The notes under the pieces are model-generated. The model searched no databases. It worked only from the letters and a program-made list of their open reading frames with translations, and was not told the origin of the DNA. Shown piece by piece: positions 1-8,640 of a stretch of DNA of 64,000 nucleotides. The translations under genes were made by a program, and so were the position numbers. The DNA lies in contig NZ_JALQCW010000003.1 in assembly GCF_023241715.1 (NCBI RefSeq), forward strand, positions 1 to 64,000. Reading direction: 5' to 3'. Positions within the stretch are counted from its first letter, which is position 1, and each line of letters begins with the position of its first letter. Source of the stretch: Pseudomonas morbosilactucae. GTDB lineage: Bacteria; Pseudomonadota; Gammaproteobacteria; Pseudomonadales; Pseudomonadaceae.

Positions 1-117
1 GGTGCGGTCGTAGCCATCTTCGGCAACGGTCTGGCCTTGTGGGGTGCGATCATAGCCATCTTCAGCAAGGGTTTGACCTTGTGGAGTGCGATCATAACCG
101 TCTTCGGCGAGGGTCTG
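1..117 (-). repeat. 42-bp in-frame tandem repeat
   Basis: Copies occupy 117-76, 75-34 and 33-1 on the minus strand, each encoding the same 14-residue unit. The copies differ mainly at synonymous third positions, which suggests that selection preserves the peptide. The array continues beyond the window. Confidence 0.85.
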
Positions 118-234
118 GCTGAACACACTGTGGCTGGCTTTGACTTGTGGCGTGGCTTGCTCGGCTGCCGGCAGGGCGAAGGCGTTGGCGGCAAGGATCG
201 ACAGGGTGAGGCTCAACAATACGTGGCGTTTCAT
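1..234 (-). CDS. Secreted tandem-repeat protein (3' end outside window)
   Basis: Starts at the ATG at 232-234 and runs off the left edge; 78 codons are visible. Residues 1-20 form a signal peptide (MKRHVLLSLTLSILAANAFA), so the product is probably exported. From residue 40 the protein is a perfect tandem repeat of a 14-residue unit (QTLAEDGYDRTPQG), with two full copies and most of a third before the edge. The start is supported by GGAG about 8 nt upstream and by the signal peptide. I do not recognise a function; small exported proteins with A-E-x-G-x-D-R-T repeats occur in pseudomonads. Total length and copy number cannot be read here. Confidence 0.75.
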   Translation of the reverse strand, partial: MKRHVLLSLTLSILAANAFALPAAEQATPQVKASHSVFSQTLAEDGYDRTPQGQTLAEDGYDRTPQGQTVAEDGYDRT

Positions 235-621
235 GATGGGGTGCTCCGTGGGAGGGCGATAAAGTGGGTACGGAGGCAATTTTACGCCCGCTAAATCGAT
301 ATAAAAGTTCATAAACGCAATGGTAATAATCAACGGAATTGATTGTTTGTCGTGAGGGCTCTAGAACGGGCGTTTTCGGCCGGTTTTTTTGCACCGGAGT
401 GGGTATTTACGACCCACTTGTGCCGCTTGATTGGGCGGGGGCGGTAACGCCAAATTGATGCTTTGGTCAGGAATCTGGCTTTTTTTGGGCTGCAATCGGC
501 ATCTGGGTTAAACCTGCACGCGGTTTGTCAGTCGTAGTTTTCATGGCCGCGGGATCTTTCCCCGGCATTTCAAATGGGCCTCGCGGTGGCGAAGCCCAGC
601 TGTCATCAGGAGCCCTGTGCA
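235..621. other. Intergenic region between divergent genes
   Basis: This 387-nt stretch has no convincing gene. Positions 290-350 are AT-rich compared with the surroundings and are the likely promoter zone for the minus-strand repeat protein. A 7-bp inverted repeat (AGTGGGT at 398-404, ACCCACT at 412-418) lies in the middle; it could be an operator, but I cannot assign a regulator. AGGAG at 609-613 is the ribosome site of the next gene. Confidence 0.5.
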
Positions 622-2697
622 ATGACGCGCACTCGTAAAATTCTCGTCTGGACGTTCAGCAGCCTGATCCTGCTCCTGGCGCTGTTAGTGGTACTGGTCG
701 CTTTCTTCGATTGGAACCGTCTCAAGCCGACGATCAACGACAAGGTGTCTGCCGAGCTGCATCGGCCCTTTGCGATCAATGGCGACCTGTCGGTGATCTG
801 GCAGCGCGAGCCTGACCAGGGCGGCTGGCGGGCCTGGGTGCCTTGGCCCCATGTGGTGGCGCAGGACCTGACCCTGGGCAACCCCGACTGGTCCAAGGCG
901 CCGCAGATGGTCAGCCTCAAGCGCGTCGAACTGCGTATTTCGCCCCTGGCCCTGCTGGCCCAGCGCGTGAGCATTCCGCGCATCGACCTGACCGAACCCA
1001 ATGCCGCCCTGCAACGCCTGGCGGACGGCCGCGCTAACTGGACCTTCACCTTCGACCCCAAGGACCCCGATGCCGAACCCTCCAGCTGGGTGGTGGACAT
1101 TGGTGCCATCGGCTTCGACAAGGGCCATGTGACCCTCGATGACCAAAGCCTGAAGACCCAGCTCGACGTGTTGATCGACTCCCTGGGCAAGCCGATTCCC
1201 TTCAGTGACATCGTAGGCGACAACGAGGCGAAAAAGGTTCGGGAAAAAGGGCATGAGCCTCAGGCCTATGCGTTTGCCCTGAATGTTAAAGGCCAATATC
1301 ACGGGCAGGCGCTCAGCGGCACCGGCAAGATCGGCGGCCTCCTGGCTTTGCAGGACTCCAGCGTGCCGTTTCCGCTGCAAGCCCAGGTGAGCATCGCCGA
1401 CACCCGCGTCGAATTGCGCGGCAGCCTGACCGATCCCCTGAACCTGGGGGCCCTGGACCTGCGCCTGAAACTGGCCGGCAGCAGCCTGGGCAACCTCTAT
1501 CCGCTGACCGGGGTGACCTTGCCGGATTCCCCGCCTTACGCCACCGACGGCCACCTGACCGCTAAACTGCGCGACCCGGCAGGTGCCACTTTCAGCTACC
1601 AGGATTTCAACGGCAAGATCGGCGACAGCGACATCCACGGCAACCTGACGTACCAGGCCAGCCAGCCGCGGCCCAAGTTGACGGGCGCCCTGGTCTCCAA
1701 CCAATTGCTATTCCGCGACCTGGCGCCGTTGATCGGCGCCGACTCCAACGCCAAGCAAAAGGCCCGGGGCGGCGAAAGCAAGCAACCGGCAGACAAGGTG
1801 CTGCCGGTGGAAGAGTTCCGCACCGAGCGCTGGGGCGATATGGACGCTGACGTCGAGTTCACCGGTAAACGCATCGTCCACAGCGCCGAGTTGCCGTTCA
1901 ATGACCTGTACACCCACCTGGTGCTCAACGATGGCCAACTCAGCCTCGAACCCCTGCGTTTCGGCGTGGCCGGTGGCAAGCTCGATGCGCAGATTCGTCT
2001 CAATGGCCACGCCACACCGCTGGAAGGCCGAGCCCGGCTGACGGCGCGCAACTTCAAGCTCAAGCAGTTGTTCCCCAGCTTTGAACCGATGAAAACCAGC
2101 TTTGGCGAGCTCAATGGCGACGCCGACATCAGTGGCCGGGGCAACTCGGTGGCAGCGCTGCTGGGCACCGCCAACGGCGACCTGAAAATGCTCATCAATG
2201 ACGGTGCCATCAGCCGCAGCCTGATGGAAATCGCCGGGCTGAACGTGGGCAATTACGTGGTCGGCAAGATGTTTGGCGACAAGGAAGTGAAGATCAATTG
2301 CGCGGCGGCCGACTTCGGCATCAAGAGCGGTCTGGCCAGCCCCCGGCTGTTCGTTTTCGATACCGAGAATGCGGTGATCTACATCGATGGCACGGCCAAC
2401 CTGGCCACTGAGCAACTGGACCTGACCATCACTCCGGAATCCAAGGGCCTGCGGCTGTTCTCCCTGCGTTCGCCGTTGTATGTGCAGGGCAAGTTCATCA
2501 AGCCCAGCGCCGGGGTCAAGGCGGTGCCGCTGATGCTGCGCGGCGCGGGCATGGTGGCGCTGGGGCTGATCGCCGGCCCGGCTGCCGGTTTGCTGGCGTT
2601 GGTGGCGCCCAGCGGTGACGAGCCCAATCAATGTGCGCCGCTGCTGGAGCAAATGCGCTCGGGCAAGGCGCCGGTGACGGTCAAGCCGACCCGCTGA
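622..2697 (+). CDS. AsmA family protein
   Basis: A 691-residue protein with one N-terminal membrane segment (about residues 7-29) and then a long periplasmic body. AsmA-family proteins are inner-membrane anchored and belong to the wider group implicated in outer-membrane lipid homeostasis. The AsmA-type C-terminal half is recognisable (LNGDADISGRGNSVAALLGT near residue 500), followed by a small hydrophobic Ala/Gly/Leu stretch near the end. An upstream in-frame ATG at 574 exists, but the ATG at 622 is preferred because AGGAG sits just ahead of it and the membrane segment then begins near the terminus. Monocistronic on the plus strand. The exact substrate is unknown. Confidence 0.85.
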   Translation: MTRTRKILVWTFSSLILLLALLVVLVAFFDWNRLKPTINDKVSAELHRPFAINGDLSVIWQREPDQGGWRAWVPWPHVVAQDLTLGNPDWSKAPQMVSLKRVELRISPLALLAQRVSIPRIDLTEPNAALQRLADGRANWTFTFDPKDPDAEPSSWVVDIGAIGFDKGHVTLDDQSLKTQLDVLIDSLGKPIPFSDIVGDNEAKKVREKGHEPQAYAFALNVKGQYHGQALSGTGKIGGLLALQDSSVPFPLQAQVSIADTRVELRGSLTDPLNLGALDLRLKLAGSSLGNLYPLTGVTLPDSPPYATDGHLTAKLRDPAGATFSYQDFNGKIGDSDIHGNLTYQASQPRPKLTGALVSNQLLFRDLAPLIGADSNAKQKARGGESKQPADKVLPVEEFRTERWGDMDADVEFTGKRIVHSAELPFNDLYTHLVLNDGQLSLEPLRFGVAGGKLDAQIRLNGHATPLEGRARLTARNFKLKQLFPSFEPMKTSFGELNGDADISGRGNSVAALLGTANGDLKMLINDGAISRSLMEIAGLNVGNYVVGKMFGDKEVKINCAAADFGIKSGLASPRLFVFDTENAVIYIDGTANLATEQLDLTITPESKGLRLFSLRSPLYVQGKFIKPSAGVKAVPLMLRGAGMVALGLIAGPAAGLLALVAPSGDEPNQCAPLLEQMRSGKAPVTVKPTR

Positions 2698-2790
2698 TCG
2701 CGGGCGGGCGCCGGGGCGTTCTCGAAATTGTCATTGGCGATGTCGATGCTCTTGGCTGCGGTCTTGCATCCTGATCGGTGGTAGCGCCCC

Positions 2791-2829
2791 GATCAGCAGG
2801 ACCGATCAGCACCCTTGATCAGCAGGAGA
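2791..2829 (+). repeat. Three 13-bp direct repeats overlapping the lipase ribosome site
   Basis: GATCAGCA recurs at 2791, 2804 and 2817, exactly 13 bp apart, each followed by five variable bases. The last copy runs into AGCAGGAGA, the Shine-Dalgarno sequence of the lipase ATG at 2836. The first copy also carries AGCAGGA, so the array repeats a ribosome-site-like sequence. Confidence 0.7.
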
Positions 2830-2835
2830 GGCACG

Positions 2836-3726
2836 ATGTCCCAAGAGCTCGCCACCCGTTACCCGCTGGTCCTGGTGCCCGGCATGCTGGGCTTTGTCCG
2901 CCTGCTGCTGTACCCGTACTGGTATGGGATCGCCGCTGCCTTGCGGCGCGGTGGGGCGACGGTGGTCGCCGTGCAGGTGTCGCCGCTCAACTCCAGCGAG
3001 GTGCGAGGCGAACAGTTGTTGGCCCGTATCGAACAGATCCTCAAGGACACCGGCGCCGCCAAGGTCAACCTGATCGGCCATAGCCAGGGCGCCCTGACCG
3101 CGCGTTACGCGGCGGCCAGACGGCCGGATTGGGTGGCGTCGGTGACCTCGGTGGCGGGGCCCAATCACGGTTCCGAGCTGGCCGACCATCTGGAAAAACA
3201 CTACCCGGGCCAGACCCCGCGAGGGCGCCTGCTGAGTTTCGCCTTGCGGGTGATTGCGGCGCTGATGAGCCTGCTGGAAACCGGCTACCGCGGACCGAAG
3301 CTGCCGGTGGATATCCAGGGTGCCCATCGTTCGCTGACCACCGAGGGCGTGGCCCTGTTCAACACCCAGTATCCTCAGGGGCTGCCTCAGACCTGGGGCG
3401 GGCAGGGGCCGGAAGAGGTGAATGGGGTGCGCTACTACTCCTGGTCCGGCACCTTGCAGCCGGGCAAGACCGACCGCGGTCGCAACCTGCTGGATGGCAC
3501 CAACCGCAGTTGCCGGCTATTTGCCCGCACGTTTGTCCTTGAGGCGGGGCACTGCGACGGCATGGTCGGGCGCTACAGCTCCCACTTGGGCACGGTGATC
3601 GGCGACGACTATCCCCTGGACCACTTCGACATCGTCAACCAGTCCCTGGGCCTGGTTGGCAAGGGCGCCGAGCCGGTGCGGTTGTTTGTCGAGCACGCCC
3701 GGCGGCTCAAGGCGGCCGGGGTTTAG
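2836..3726 (+). CDS. Triacylglycerol lipase, Proteus-like family I
   Basis: A 296-residue alpha/beta hydrolase that should hydrolyse triacylglycerols or related esters. The nucleophile elbow GHSQG puts the catalytic serine at residue 83. The likely acid is Asp241 (HCDGMVG) and the likely base is His263 (LDHFD). There is no signal peptide, and the length and architecture resemble the Proteus/psychrophile subgroup of family I lipases, which fold without a dedicated foldase; no foldase gene is adjacent. Oddity: the oxyanion-loop motif reads VPGMLGF where family members usually have VHG. The ATG at 2836 is chosen for its AGGAG; it is followed convergently by an exporter gene. Confidence 0.88.
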   Translation: MSQELATRYPLVLVPGMLGFVRLLLYPYWYGIAAALRRGGATVVAVQVSPLNSSEVRGEQLLARIEQILKDTGAAKVNLIGHSQGALTARYAAARRPDWVASVTSVAGPNHGSELADHLEKHYPGQTPRGRLLSFALRVIAALMSLLETGYRGPKLPVDIQGAHRSLTTEGVALFNTQYPQGLPQTWGGQGPEEVNGVRYYSWSGTLQPGKTDRGRNLLDGTNRSCRLFARTFVLEAGHCDGMVGRYSSHLGTVIGDDYPLDHFDIVNQSLGLVGKGAEPVRLFVEHARRLKAAGV

Positions 3727-3762
3727 TCGTAGCAGCCAGAGCGCGATCCCCGATGGCGTGAT

Positions 3763-4650
3763 TCAGGCCGCGCGGCGTGTGCGCCCCAGCACCGTGGTCC
3801 AGCGCTCCGACAGCACCACGCCTGCCAGGGTCAGCGTCCCGCCGATCAAGTGATACCAGGCCAGTTGCTCATGCAGCACCGCCGCCGCAATCAGGGCGGT
3901 GATCAACGGCAGCAGGTTGAAAAACAAGGTGGTGCGGCTCGGCCCCAGGCGGATCACCGCCTGCATCCACGCCAGCGGCGCGAGCATTGAGGCCAGCAGG
4001 CAGGCGTAAAGCACCAGGGGCAGGTTGTGCAGGTTCAGGCCGGCCTTGGGCGAGGCGAGGAACAAGGGCAACAGCACCACCACCGCCACCAGCACTTGCA
4101 GGTACAGCAGCACCAGCGGCGGCAGGCGCAGCTGCCATTTTTTCAGCAAGGTGCTGTAGACCGCATAGGCCAGGGTGGCCACCAGCATCATCGCGTCCCC
4201 CAGGTTGACGCCGTGCTCCAGCAGCAGCGCCAGGCTGCCGGACGACACCACCACCAGCACCCCGGCAAATGACAGCAGGGCCCCCAGCAGCGCGCCGGCG
4301 GTCAGGCGCTGGCCGAGGCTGGCAATGGCCATGGCCAGCGACATCAAAGGCATCAGCGACAGGATGATGCCCATGTTGGTGGCGCTGGTCAGGGTCGCGG
4401 CAAAGTAGGCCAGGCTCTGGTACACCGCCATGCCCAGGACGCCGAGGATGAAAATCTTGCCCAGGTTCGGGCGGATCACCGGCCAGTGGCGGACCACCGG
4501 CTTGAGCATGAACGGGGTGAACAGCAGCCCCGCCAGGAGCCAGCGGTAGAAGCCGATCTCGGCCGGGAAGATCGCGCCCACCGCGAGTTTGTTGACCACG
4601 GTATTGCCGGCCCAGATAAAGATTGCCAGTAGCGGATAAGCGTATTGCAT
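3763..4650 (-). CDS. EamA/DMT family transporter
   Basis: A 295-residue integral membrane protein with about ten hydrophobic segments arranged as two EamA halves, the usual drug/metabolite transporter layout. Such proteins export small metabolites or amino acids; the substrate cannot be read from sequence. The N terminus (MQYAYPLLAIFIWAGNTVVN) goes straight into the first membrane helix with the typical W-x-x-N motif. It is divergent from an AraC-type regulator 95 bp away, which is the usual arrangement for a local regulator controlling an exporter. It converges on the lipase gene with only about 36 bp between. Confidence 0.88.
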   Translation of the reverse strand: MQYAYPLLAIFIWAGNTVVNKLAVGAIFPAEIGFYRWLLAGLLFTPFMLKPVVRHWPVIRPNLGKIFILGVLGMAVYQSLAYFAATLTSATNMGIILSLMPLMSLAMAIASLGQRLTAGALLGALLSFAGVLVVVSSGSLALLLEHGVNLGDAMMLVATLAYAVYSTLLKKWQLRLPPLVLLYLQVLVAVVVLLPLFLASPKAGLNLHNLPLVLYACLLASMLAPLAWMQAVIRLGPSRTTLFFNLLPLITALIAAAVLHEQLAWYHLIGGTLTLAGVVLSERWTTVLGRTRRAA

Positions 4651-4745
4651 GGAACAACCAGTCGATTAATGAGGGGGGATTATCCGCCTGTCCGGATCAA
4701 TCCCTATACTTCGATCCAGACAACCCGCCTTGGCATCCGGACAGC

Positions 4746-5534
4746 ATGAGCAAAAAATCCATCGACCTGCTGCAGTTCAGTGGCCTGCCGGCGCCGGTGT
4801 ACTTTCGCTACGCCGATTTCGACGCCCACAGCCACGCCCTGGAGCACCGCCATCCTTGGGGTTGCCTGGAGTATTCGGCCCACGGCGTGATGCACATGGC
4901 GATTGCCGGGCAACGTTTTATGGCGCCGCCGCAGTATGCGATCTGGATACCGCCGAACACCGAACACAGCTTCTACACCGACCAACCGATCATTTATCGC
5001 GCCGTGTGCCTGGCGCCGGAGGTGTGCCAGGACCTGCCGTCGCAAGCCTGCACCCTGGCCATCAGCGATATCCTGAAAGCCATCCTCAAGGACTTCGCCG
5101 CCCGTGATGTGCAGATTCCCCAGCGCGACGCCGACCTGCGTCTGGCCCGGGTGCTGCTGGACCAGTTGCAGCAGGCCCCGGTGCACAAGGCTTACCTGCC
5201 GTACGCCAGCAGCCCTGGCTTGCTGGGTATTCTCAACGCCCTGCAGGCCACGCCCGGAGACAACCGCCCCCTGGCCTATTGGGCGCAGCAAGTGCATGTC
5301 AGCGAGCGGACCCTGGCCCGGCAATGCCTGCGTGAGTTGGGCATGAGTTTTGGCGAATGGCGCCAGCGCCTGCGCTTCCTGGCCTCCATCGACGCCCTGG
5401 GCAGCCCGCGCAGCGTTCAGGAAGTGGCCTTCGACATGGGCTACAGCAGCGCCTCGGCGTTTATCGCGATGTTTCAGCGCCAGGCCGGTTGCACCCCCGA
5501 GCAGTATCGCCGGGCCAGCCTACAGAGCAGGTGA
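4746..5534 (+). CDS. AraC family transcriptional regulator
   Basis: A 262-residue cytoplasmic DNA-binding regulator. The N-terminal half carries a cupin-like sensing domain (H-x-H near residue 30, W-G at 39-40, P-x-x-P-H near 75-90). The C-terminal part, from about residue 165, holds the double helix-turn-helix with the AraC signature (VQEVAFDMGYSSASAFIAMF). The start at 4746 is preferred over an in-frame ATG at 4623, because the cupin begins right after it and the earlier start would overlap the divergent exporter. It probably controls that exporter; the inducer is unknown. Confidence 0.85.
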   Translation: MSKKSIDLLQFSGLPAPVYFRYADFDAHSHALEHRHPWGCLEYSAHGVMHMAIAGQRFMAPPQYAIWIPPNTEHSFYTDQPIIYRAVCLAPEVCQDLPSQACTLAISDILKAILKDFAARDVQIPQRDADLRLARVLLDQLQQAPVHKAYLPYASSPGLLGILNALQATPGDNRPLAYWAQQVHVSERTLARQCLRELGMSFGEWRQRLRFLASIDALGSPRSVQEVAFDMGYSSASAFIAMFQRQAGCTPEQYRRASLQSR

Positions 5535-5605
5535 AGGTGTAACAGGCTTTGTCTACACTGCGCGGTAGGCCGCGCCCGTCGGTGCGGTAGCCAGGAGAAA
5601 ACTCC

Positions 5606-5905
5606 ATGAAGATGTTGCGTGTTCCGTTGTTGATGATTGGCCTGTTGCTCTGTGCCCAAGGTTTTGCCGCCACCGCCCAGCAAAACAAAATGACCACTTG
5701 CAACGCCGACGCCACCGCCAAATCCCTCAAGGGCGATGAGCGCAAAGCCTTTATGAGCACTTGCCTGAAAGCGGCTCCGGCGGCTGCCGCGACCCCGTCC
5801 ACGCCCCAGGAAAGAATGAAGAGCTGTAACGCCGACGCCACCACCAAGGCCCTCAAGGGTGATGAGCGCAAAGCCTTCATGAGCACCTGCCTGAAGAAAA
5901 AGTAA
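5606..5905 (+). CDS. psiF: PsiF family protein
   Basis: A 99-residue exported protein with a signal peptide (residues 1-21, ending FAA). The mature part is two copies of the PsiF repeat, each with C-N-A-D-A-T, a basic L-K-G-D-E-R-K-A-F-M stretch and a second cysteine (S-T-C-L-K), separated by an Ala/Pro linker. In Escherichia coli psiF is induced by phosphate starvation, but its biochemical role is not established. I see no clear Pho box upstream here. AGGAG lies 8 nt before the ATG. It appears monocistronic. Confidence 0.85.
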   Translation: MKMLRVPLLMIGLLLCAQGFAATAQQNKMTTCNADATAKSLKGDERKAFMSTCLKAAPAAAATPSTPQERMKSCNADATTKALKGDERKAFMSTCLKKK

Positions 5906-6020
5906 TGCCCCCCGGCCTGGCCTCCTTGCCACGGGCCACCTCGACGACGCCTGCCCCTATGCCTCCCTGGCGAACGCTGGCAGACTGCCAATCCTTTTAC
6001 GCCGTTCGTTTTGAGGCTGT

Positions 6021-7031
6021 ATGCCAACGTTTTCTCAGCGTCATCTGTTGTTGATCAGTTGGGTGATTATTTTCGGCGGTTTGTTGCTGGTCCTGCCGTT
6101 GCGGTTGTTGCCGAGCCTGTTGGCCGGTCTGTTGGTGTTCGAGCTGGTAAACATGCTGACCCCGCAGTTGCAGCGCCTGATCGAAGGGCGGCGTGCGCGC
6201 TGGCTGGCGGTGGCGTTGCTCGGCACGCTGGTGGTCAGCGTGCTGACCCTGCTGTTTGCCGGGGCCATCAGTTTCCTGCTGCATGAAGCGGAAAACCCCG
6301 GCGCCTCCCTGGACAAGTTCATGACCGTGGTGGACAAGGCCCGGGGCCAGTTGCCGCCGTTCCTCGACTCCTACCTGCCGTCCAGCGCCGCCGAGTTCCA
6401 GACCGCCATCGGCGCCTGGGCCAGCAAGCACCTGAGCGAGTTGCAACTGGTGGGCAAGGACGCGGCCCACATGTTCGTGACCTTGCTGATCGGCATGGTG
6501 CTGGGGGCGATCATCGCCTTGCAGCGCATCCCCGACCTGACCAAGCGCAAGCCTTTGGCGGCCGCCCTGTTCGATCGCCTGCACCTGCTGGTCCAGGCCT
6601 TTCGCAACATCGTCTTCGCGCAGATCAAGATTTCCCTGCTCAACACCTTCTTCACCGGGATCTTCCTGGCGGTGATCCTGCCGATGTTCGGGGTCAAGCT
6701 GCCGCTGACCAAGACCCTGATCGTGCTGACCTTCTTGCTGGGGCTATTGCCGGTGATCGGCAACCTGATTTCCAACACCCTGATCACCATCGTCGGCCTG
6801 TCGCTGTCGATCTGGGTGGCGGTGGCGGCCCTGGGCTACCTGATCTTTATCCACAAGCTGGAATACTTCCTCAACGCCCGCATCGTCGGCGGGCAGATCA
6901 GTGCCAAGTCCTGGGAGTTGCTCCTGGCAATGCTGGTGTTCGAGGCCGCCTTCGGCCTACCGGGCGTCGTGGCCGGACCGATTTACTACGCGTACCTGAA
7001 AAGTGAGCTGAAACTGGCGGGGTTGGTTTAG
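6021..7031 (+). CDS. AI-2E family transporter (PerM/YdiK-like permease)
   Basis: A 336-residue polytopic inner-membrane protein with the family layout: two or three N-terminal helices, a soluble segment of about 90 residues (around residues 90-170), then a cluster of helices ending in PGVVAGPIYYAYLKSELK. Members have been linked to autoinducer-2 export or to sodium/proton exchange, so the substrate should be left open. No partner genes are adjacent. Downstream it meets a hairpin-forming repeat array and then the convergent Hsp70-like gene. Confidence 0.82.
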   Translation: MPTFSQRHLLLISWVIIFGGLLLVLPLRLLPSLLAGLLVFELVNMLTPQLQRLIEGRRARWLAVALLGTLVVSVLTLLFAGAISFLLHEAENPGASLDKFMTVVDKARGQLPPFLDSYLPSSAAEFQTAIGAWASKHLSELQLVGKDAAHMFVTLLIGMVLGAIIALQRIPDLTKRKPLAAALFDRLHLLVQAFRNIVFAQIKISLLNTFFTGIFLAVILPMFGVKLPLTKTLIVLTFLLGLLPVIGNLISNTLITIVGLSLSIWVAVAALGYLIFIHKLEYFLNARIVGGQISAKSWELLLAMLVFEAAFGLPGVVAGPIYYAYLKSELKLAGLV

Positions 7032-7045
7032 GAGGGGCAAGAGGC

Positions 7046-7141
7046 AAGCGGCAAGCTACAAGCGGCAAGCTACAAGCCGGTCCCGCTCTTGCTTTTACTT
7101 GTGGCTTGCCGCTTGAAGCTTGCCGCTTGAAGCTTGCCGCT
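7046..7141. repeat. Inverted array of 14-bp repeats between convergent genes
   Basis: Two direct copies of AAGCGGCAAGCTAC (7046-7073) face two and a half copies of CTTGCCGCTTGAAG (7105-7141), nearly the reverse complement. Transcripts from either side could fold into a long hairpin, so it may act as a bidirectional terminator. Degenerate single copies recur near 16394 and 40851. Confidence 0.8.
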
Positions 7142-7145
7142 GCTT

Positions 7146-8411
7146 TTATCCGTAGCGCTTCTTGGCTTCAATCGCCAATCCGCTGCCAATGCTGCCGAAG
7201 ATGTTGCCTTCGACGTGCCGTGCATTCGGCAGCATGGCGGCGACGCTTTGGCGCAGGGCCGGGATGCCGCTGGAGCCGCCGGTGAAGAACACGGTGTCCA
7301 CCTGGGCAACGCCGACATTGGCCTGGTTCAGCAACTGGGTGACGCTGCCGCGGATACGCTCCAGCAGGCTGTCGATGGCGGTTTCGAACAGCGCTCGGCT
7401 CAACTCCACGCTCAGGCGCGGCTCGATGCGGTCCAGGGGCACGTGGCGATGGTCGGCGTGGGTCAGTTGGATCTTGGTTTCTTCCACTTCCATGGCCAGC
7501 CAGTGCCCGGCGCGCTGTTCGATCAGCTTGAACAGCCGGTCGATGCCGCCGGTGTCTTCGATGTCGTAGCGCATGCTGCCCAGGGCTAGCTGGGATTTCT
7601 GCGAGTACACCGAGTTGATGGTGTGCCAGGTCGCCAGGTTCATGTGGTGGCTGGTGGGCATGTAGGCACCGCTTTTCATCCGGCTGCCGTAGCCGAACAA
7701 CGGCATCACGCCTTGCAGGCTCAGTTGCTTGTCGAAGTCGGTACCGCCGACGTGCACGCCACCGGTGGCGAGGATGTCGTCATGGCGGTCATCCAGGCCC
7801 CGGCGTTCAGGGGACAGGCGCACCAGGGAAAAGTCCGAAGTACCCCCGCCGATGTCGACAATCAGTACCAGTTCTTCGCGCTCGATGGTCGACTCGTAGT
7901 CGAAGGCGGCAGCGATCGGTTCGTATTGGAACGAGACCTCTTTGAACCCCAGCTTGCGCGCCACTTCCACCAGTGTGTCCTGGGCTTCCTGGTCGGCAGC
8001 GGCGTCGTCGTCGACGAAGAACACTGGGCGGCCCAGCACCACTTCCTCGAACTCCCGACCAGCGGCGGCTTCAGCGCGGTTTTTCAGCTGGCCGATAAAC
8101 AGCCCCAGCAGGTCCTTGAACGGCATCGCCGTGCCCAGCACGCTGGTGTCGTGCTTGATCAGCTTGGAACCCAGCAGGCTTTTCAGCGAGCGCATCAGTC
8201 GGCCTTCGTAGCCTTCCAGGTACTCGTGCAGGGCCAGGCGGCCATACACCGGGCGGCGTTCTTCGATGTTGAAGAACACCACCGACGGCAGAGTGATCTT
8301 GTCATCCTCCAGCGCGATCAGCGTTTCCACGCCGGGCCGCAGCCAGCCCACTGTGGAGTTGGACGTGCCAAAGTCGATGCCGCAGGCACGGGCCGGAGTA
8401 GGGTTGTTCAT
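7146..8411 (-). CDS. Hsp70-family chaperone-like ATPase, YegD-like
   Basis: A 421-residue member of the actin/Hsp70 ATPase superfamily. The phosphate-1 motif GIDFGTSNSTVGW lies at residues 11-23, the second phosphate loop VDIGGGTSDFS near residue 186, and the adenosine motif FFTGGSSGIPAL near residue 380. Compared with DnaK it lacks a recognisable substrate-binding and lid region, which is characteristic of YegD. Role: ATP-dependent, chaperone-like, with unknown client. It is divergent from cbpA-cbpM, a DnaJ-type co-chaperone pair, so the locus groups chaperone functions. The ATG is at 8409-8411. Confidence 0.85.
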   Translation of the reverse strand: MNNPTPARACGIDFGTSNSTVGWLRPGVETLIALEDDKITLPSVVFFNIEERRPVYGRLALHEYLEGYEGRLMRSLKSLLGSKLIKHDTSVLGTAMPFKDLLGLFIGQLKNRAEAAAGREFEEVVLGRPVFFVDDDAAADQEAQDTLVEVARKLGFKEVSFQYEPIAAAFDYESTIEREELVLIVDIGGGTSDFSLVRLSPERRGLDDRHDDILATGGVHVGGTDFDKQLSLQGVMPLFGYGSRMKSGAYMPTSHHMNLATWHTINSVYSQKSQLALGSMRYDIEDTGGIDRLFKLIEQRAGHWLAMEVEETKIQLTHADHRHVPLDRIEPRLSVELSRALFETAIDSLLERIRGSVTQLLNQANVGVAQVDTVFFTGGSSGIPALRQSVAAMLPNARHVEGNIFGSIGSGLAIEAKKRYG

Positions 8412-8508
8412 GTCTTTCGTATTCCGGTTGAAAAAACGGCCGCGCAGTGTATGTCAGTCGTCGGCAGATTCGAAGGCCGACTATCCGCTAAATCTGCTCC
8501 GGTCGTGC

Positions 8509-8536
8509 CTTGAAAGACTATTCTTCACCCCCAAAC
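8509..8536 (+). promoter_or_regulatory. Candidate sigma-32 (RpoH) heat-shock promoter
   Basis: CTTGAAA at 8509-8515, 13 nt of spacer, then CCCCAAAC at 8529-8536. The RpoH consensus is CTTGAAA, 13-14 nt, CCCCATnT, so both elements and the spacing fit. It points toward cbpA, whose ATG is about 175 nt downstream. A small hairpin with a GCAA loop (8567-8580) would lie in the leader. Confidence 0.55.
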
Positions 8537-8626
8537 TTGCAGGCATGAGCCGCGTAGCCGCCGCGAGGTTCGCAAGAACCCGCGCCGGCTGCCGATAAAC
8601 GTCTGATGCGCTGCCTGAGTAGCCGC

Positions 8627-8640
8627 TTGAGATTGATCAA
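8627..8640 (+). promoter_or_regulatory. Possible Anr/Fnr-type box
   Basis: TTGAGATTGATCAA matches the Anr/Fnr consensus TTGAT-N4-ATCAA with one mismatch in the left half. It lies about 73 nt upstream of the cbpA ATG. A chance match is possible. Confidence 0.3.

Noticed and set aside
1..117. CRISPR-like direct repeats at the left edge
   Set aside because: Contiguous 42-bp in-frame coding repeats without spacers.
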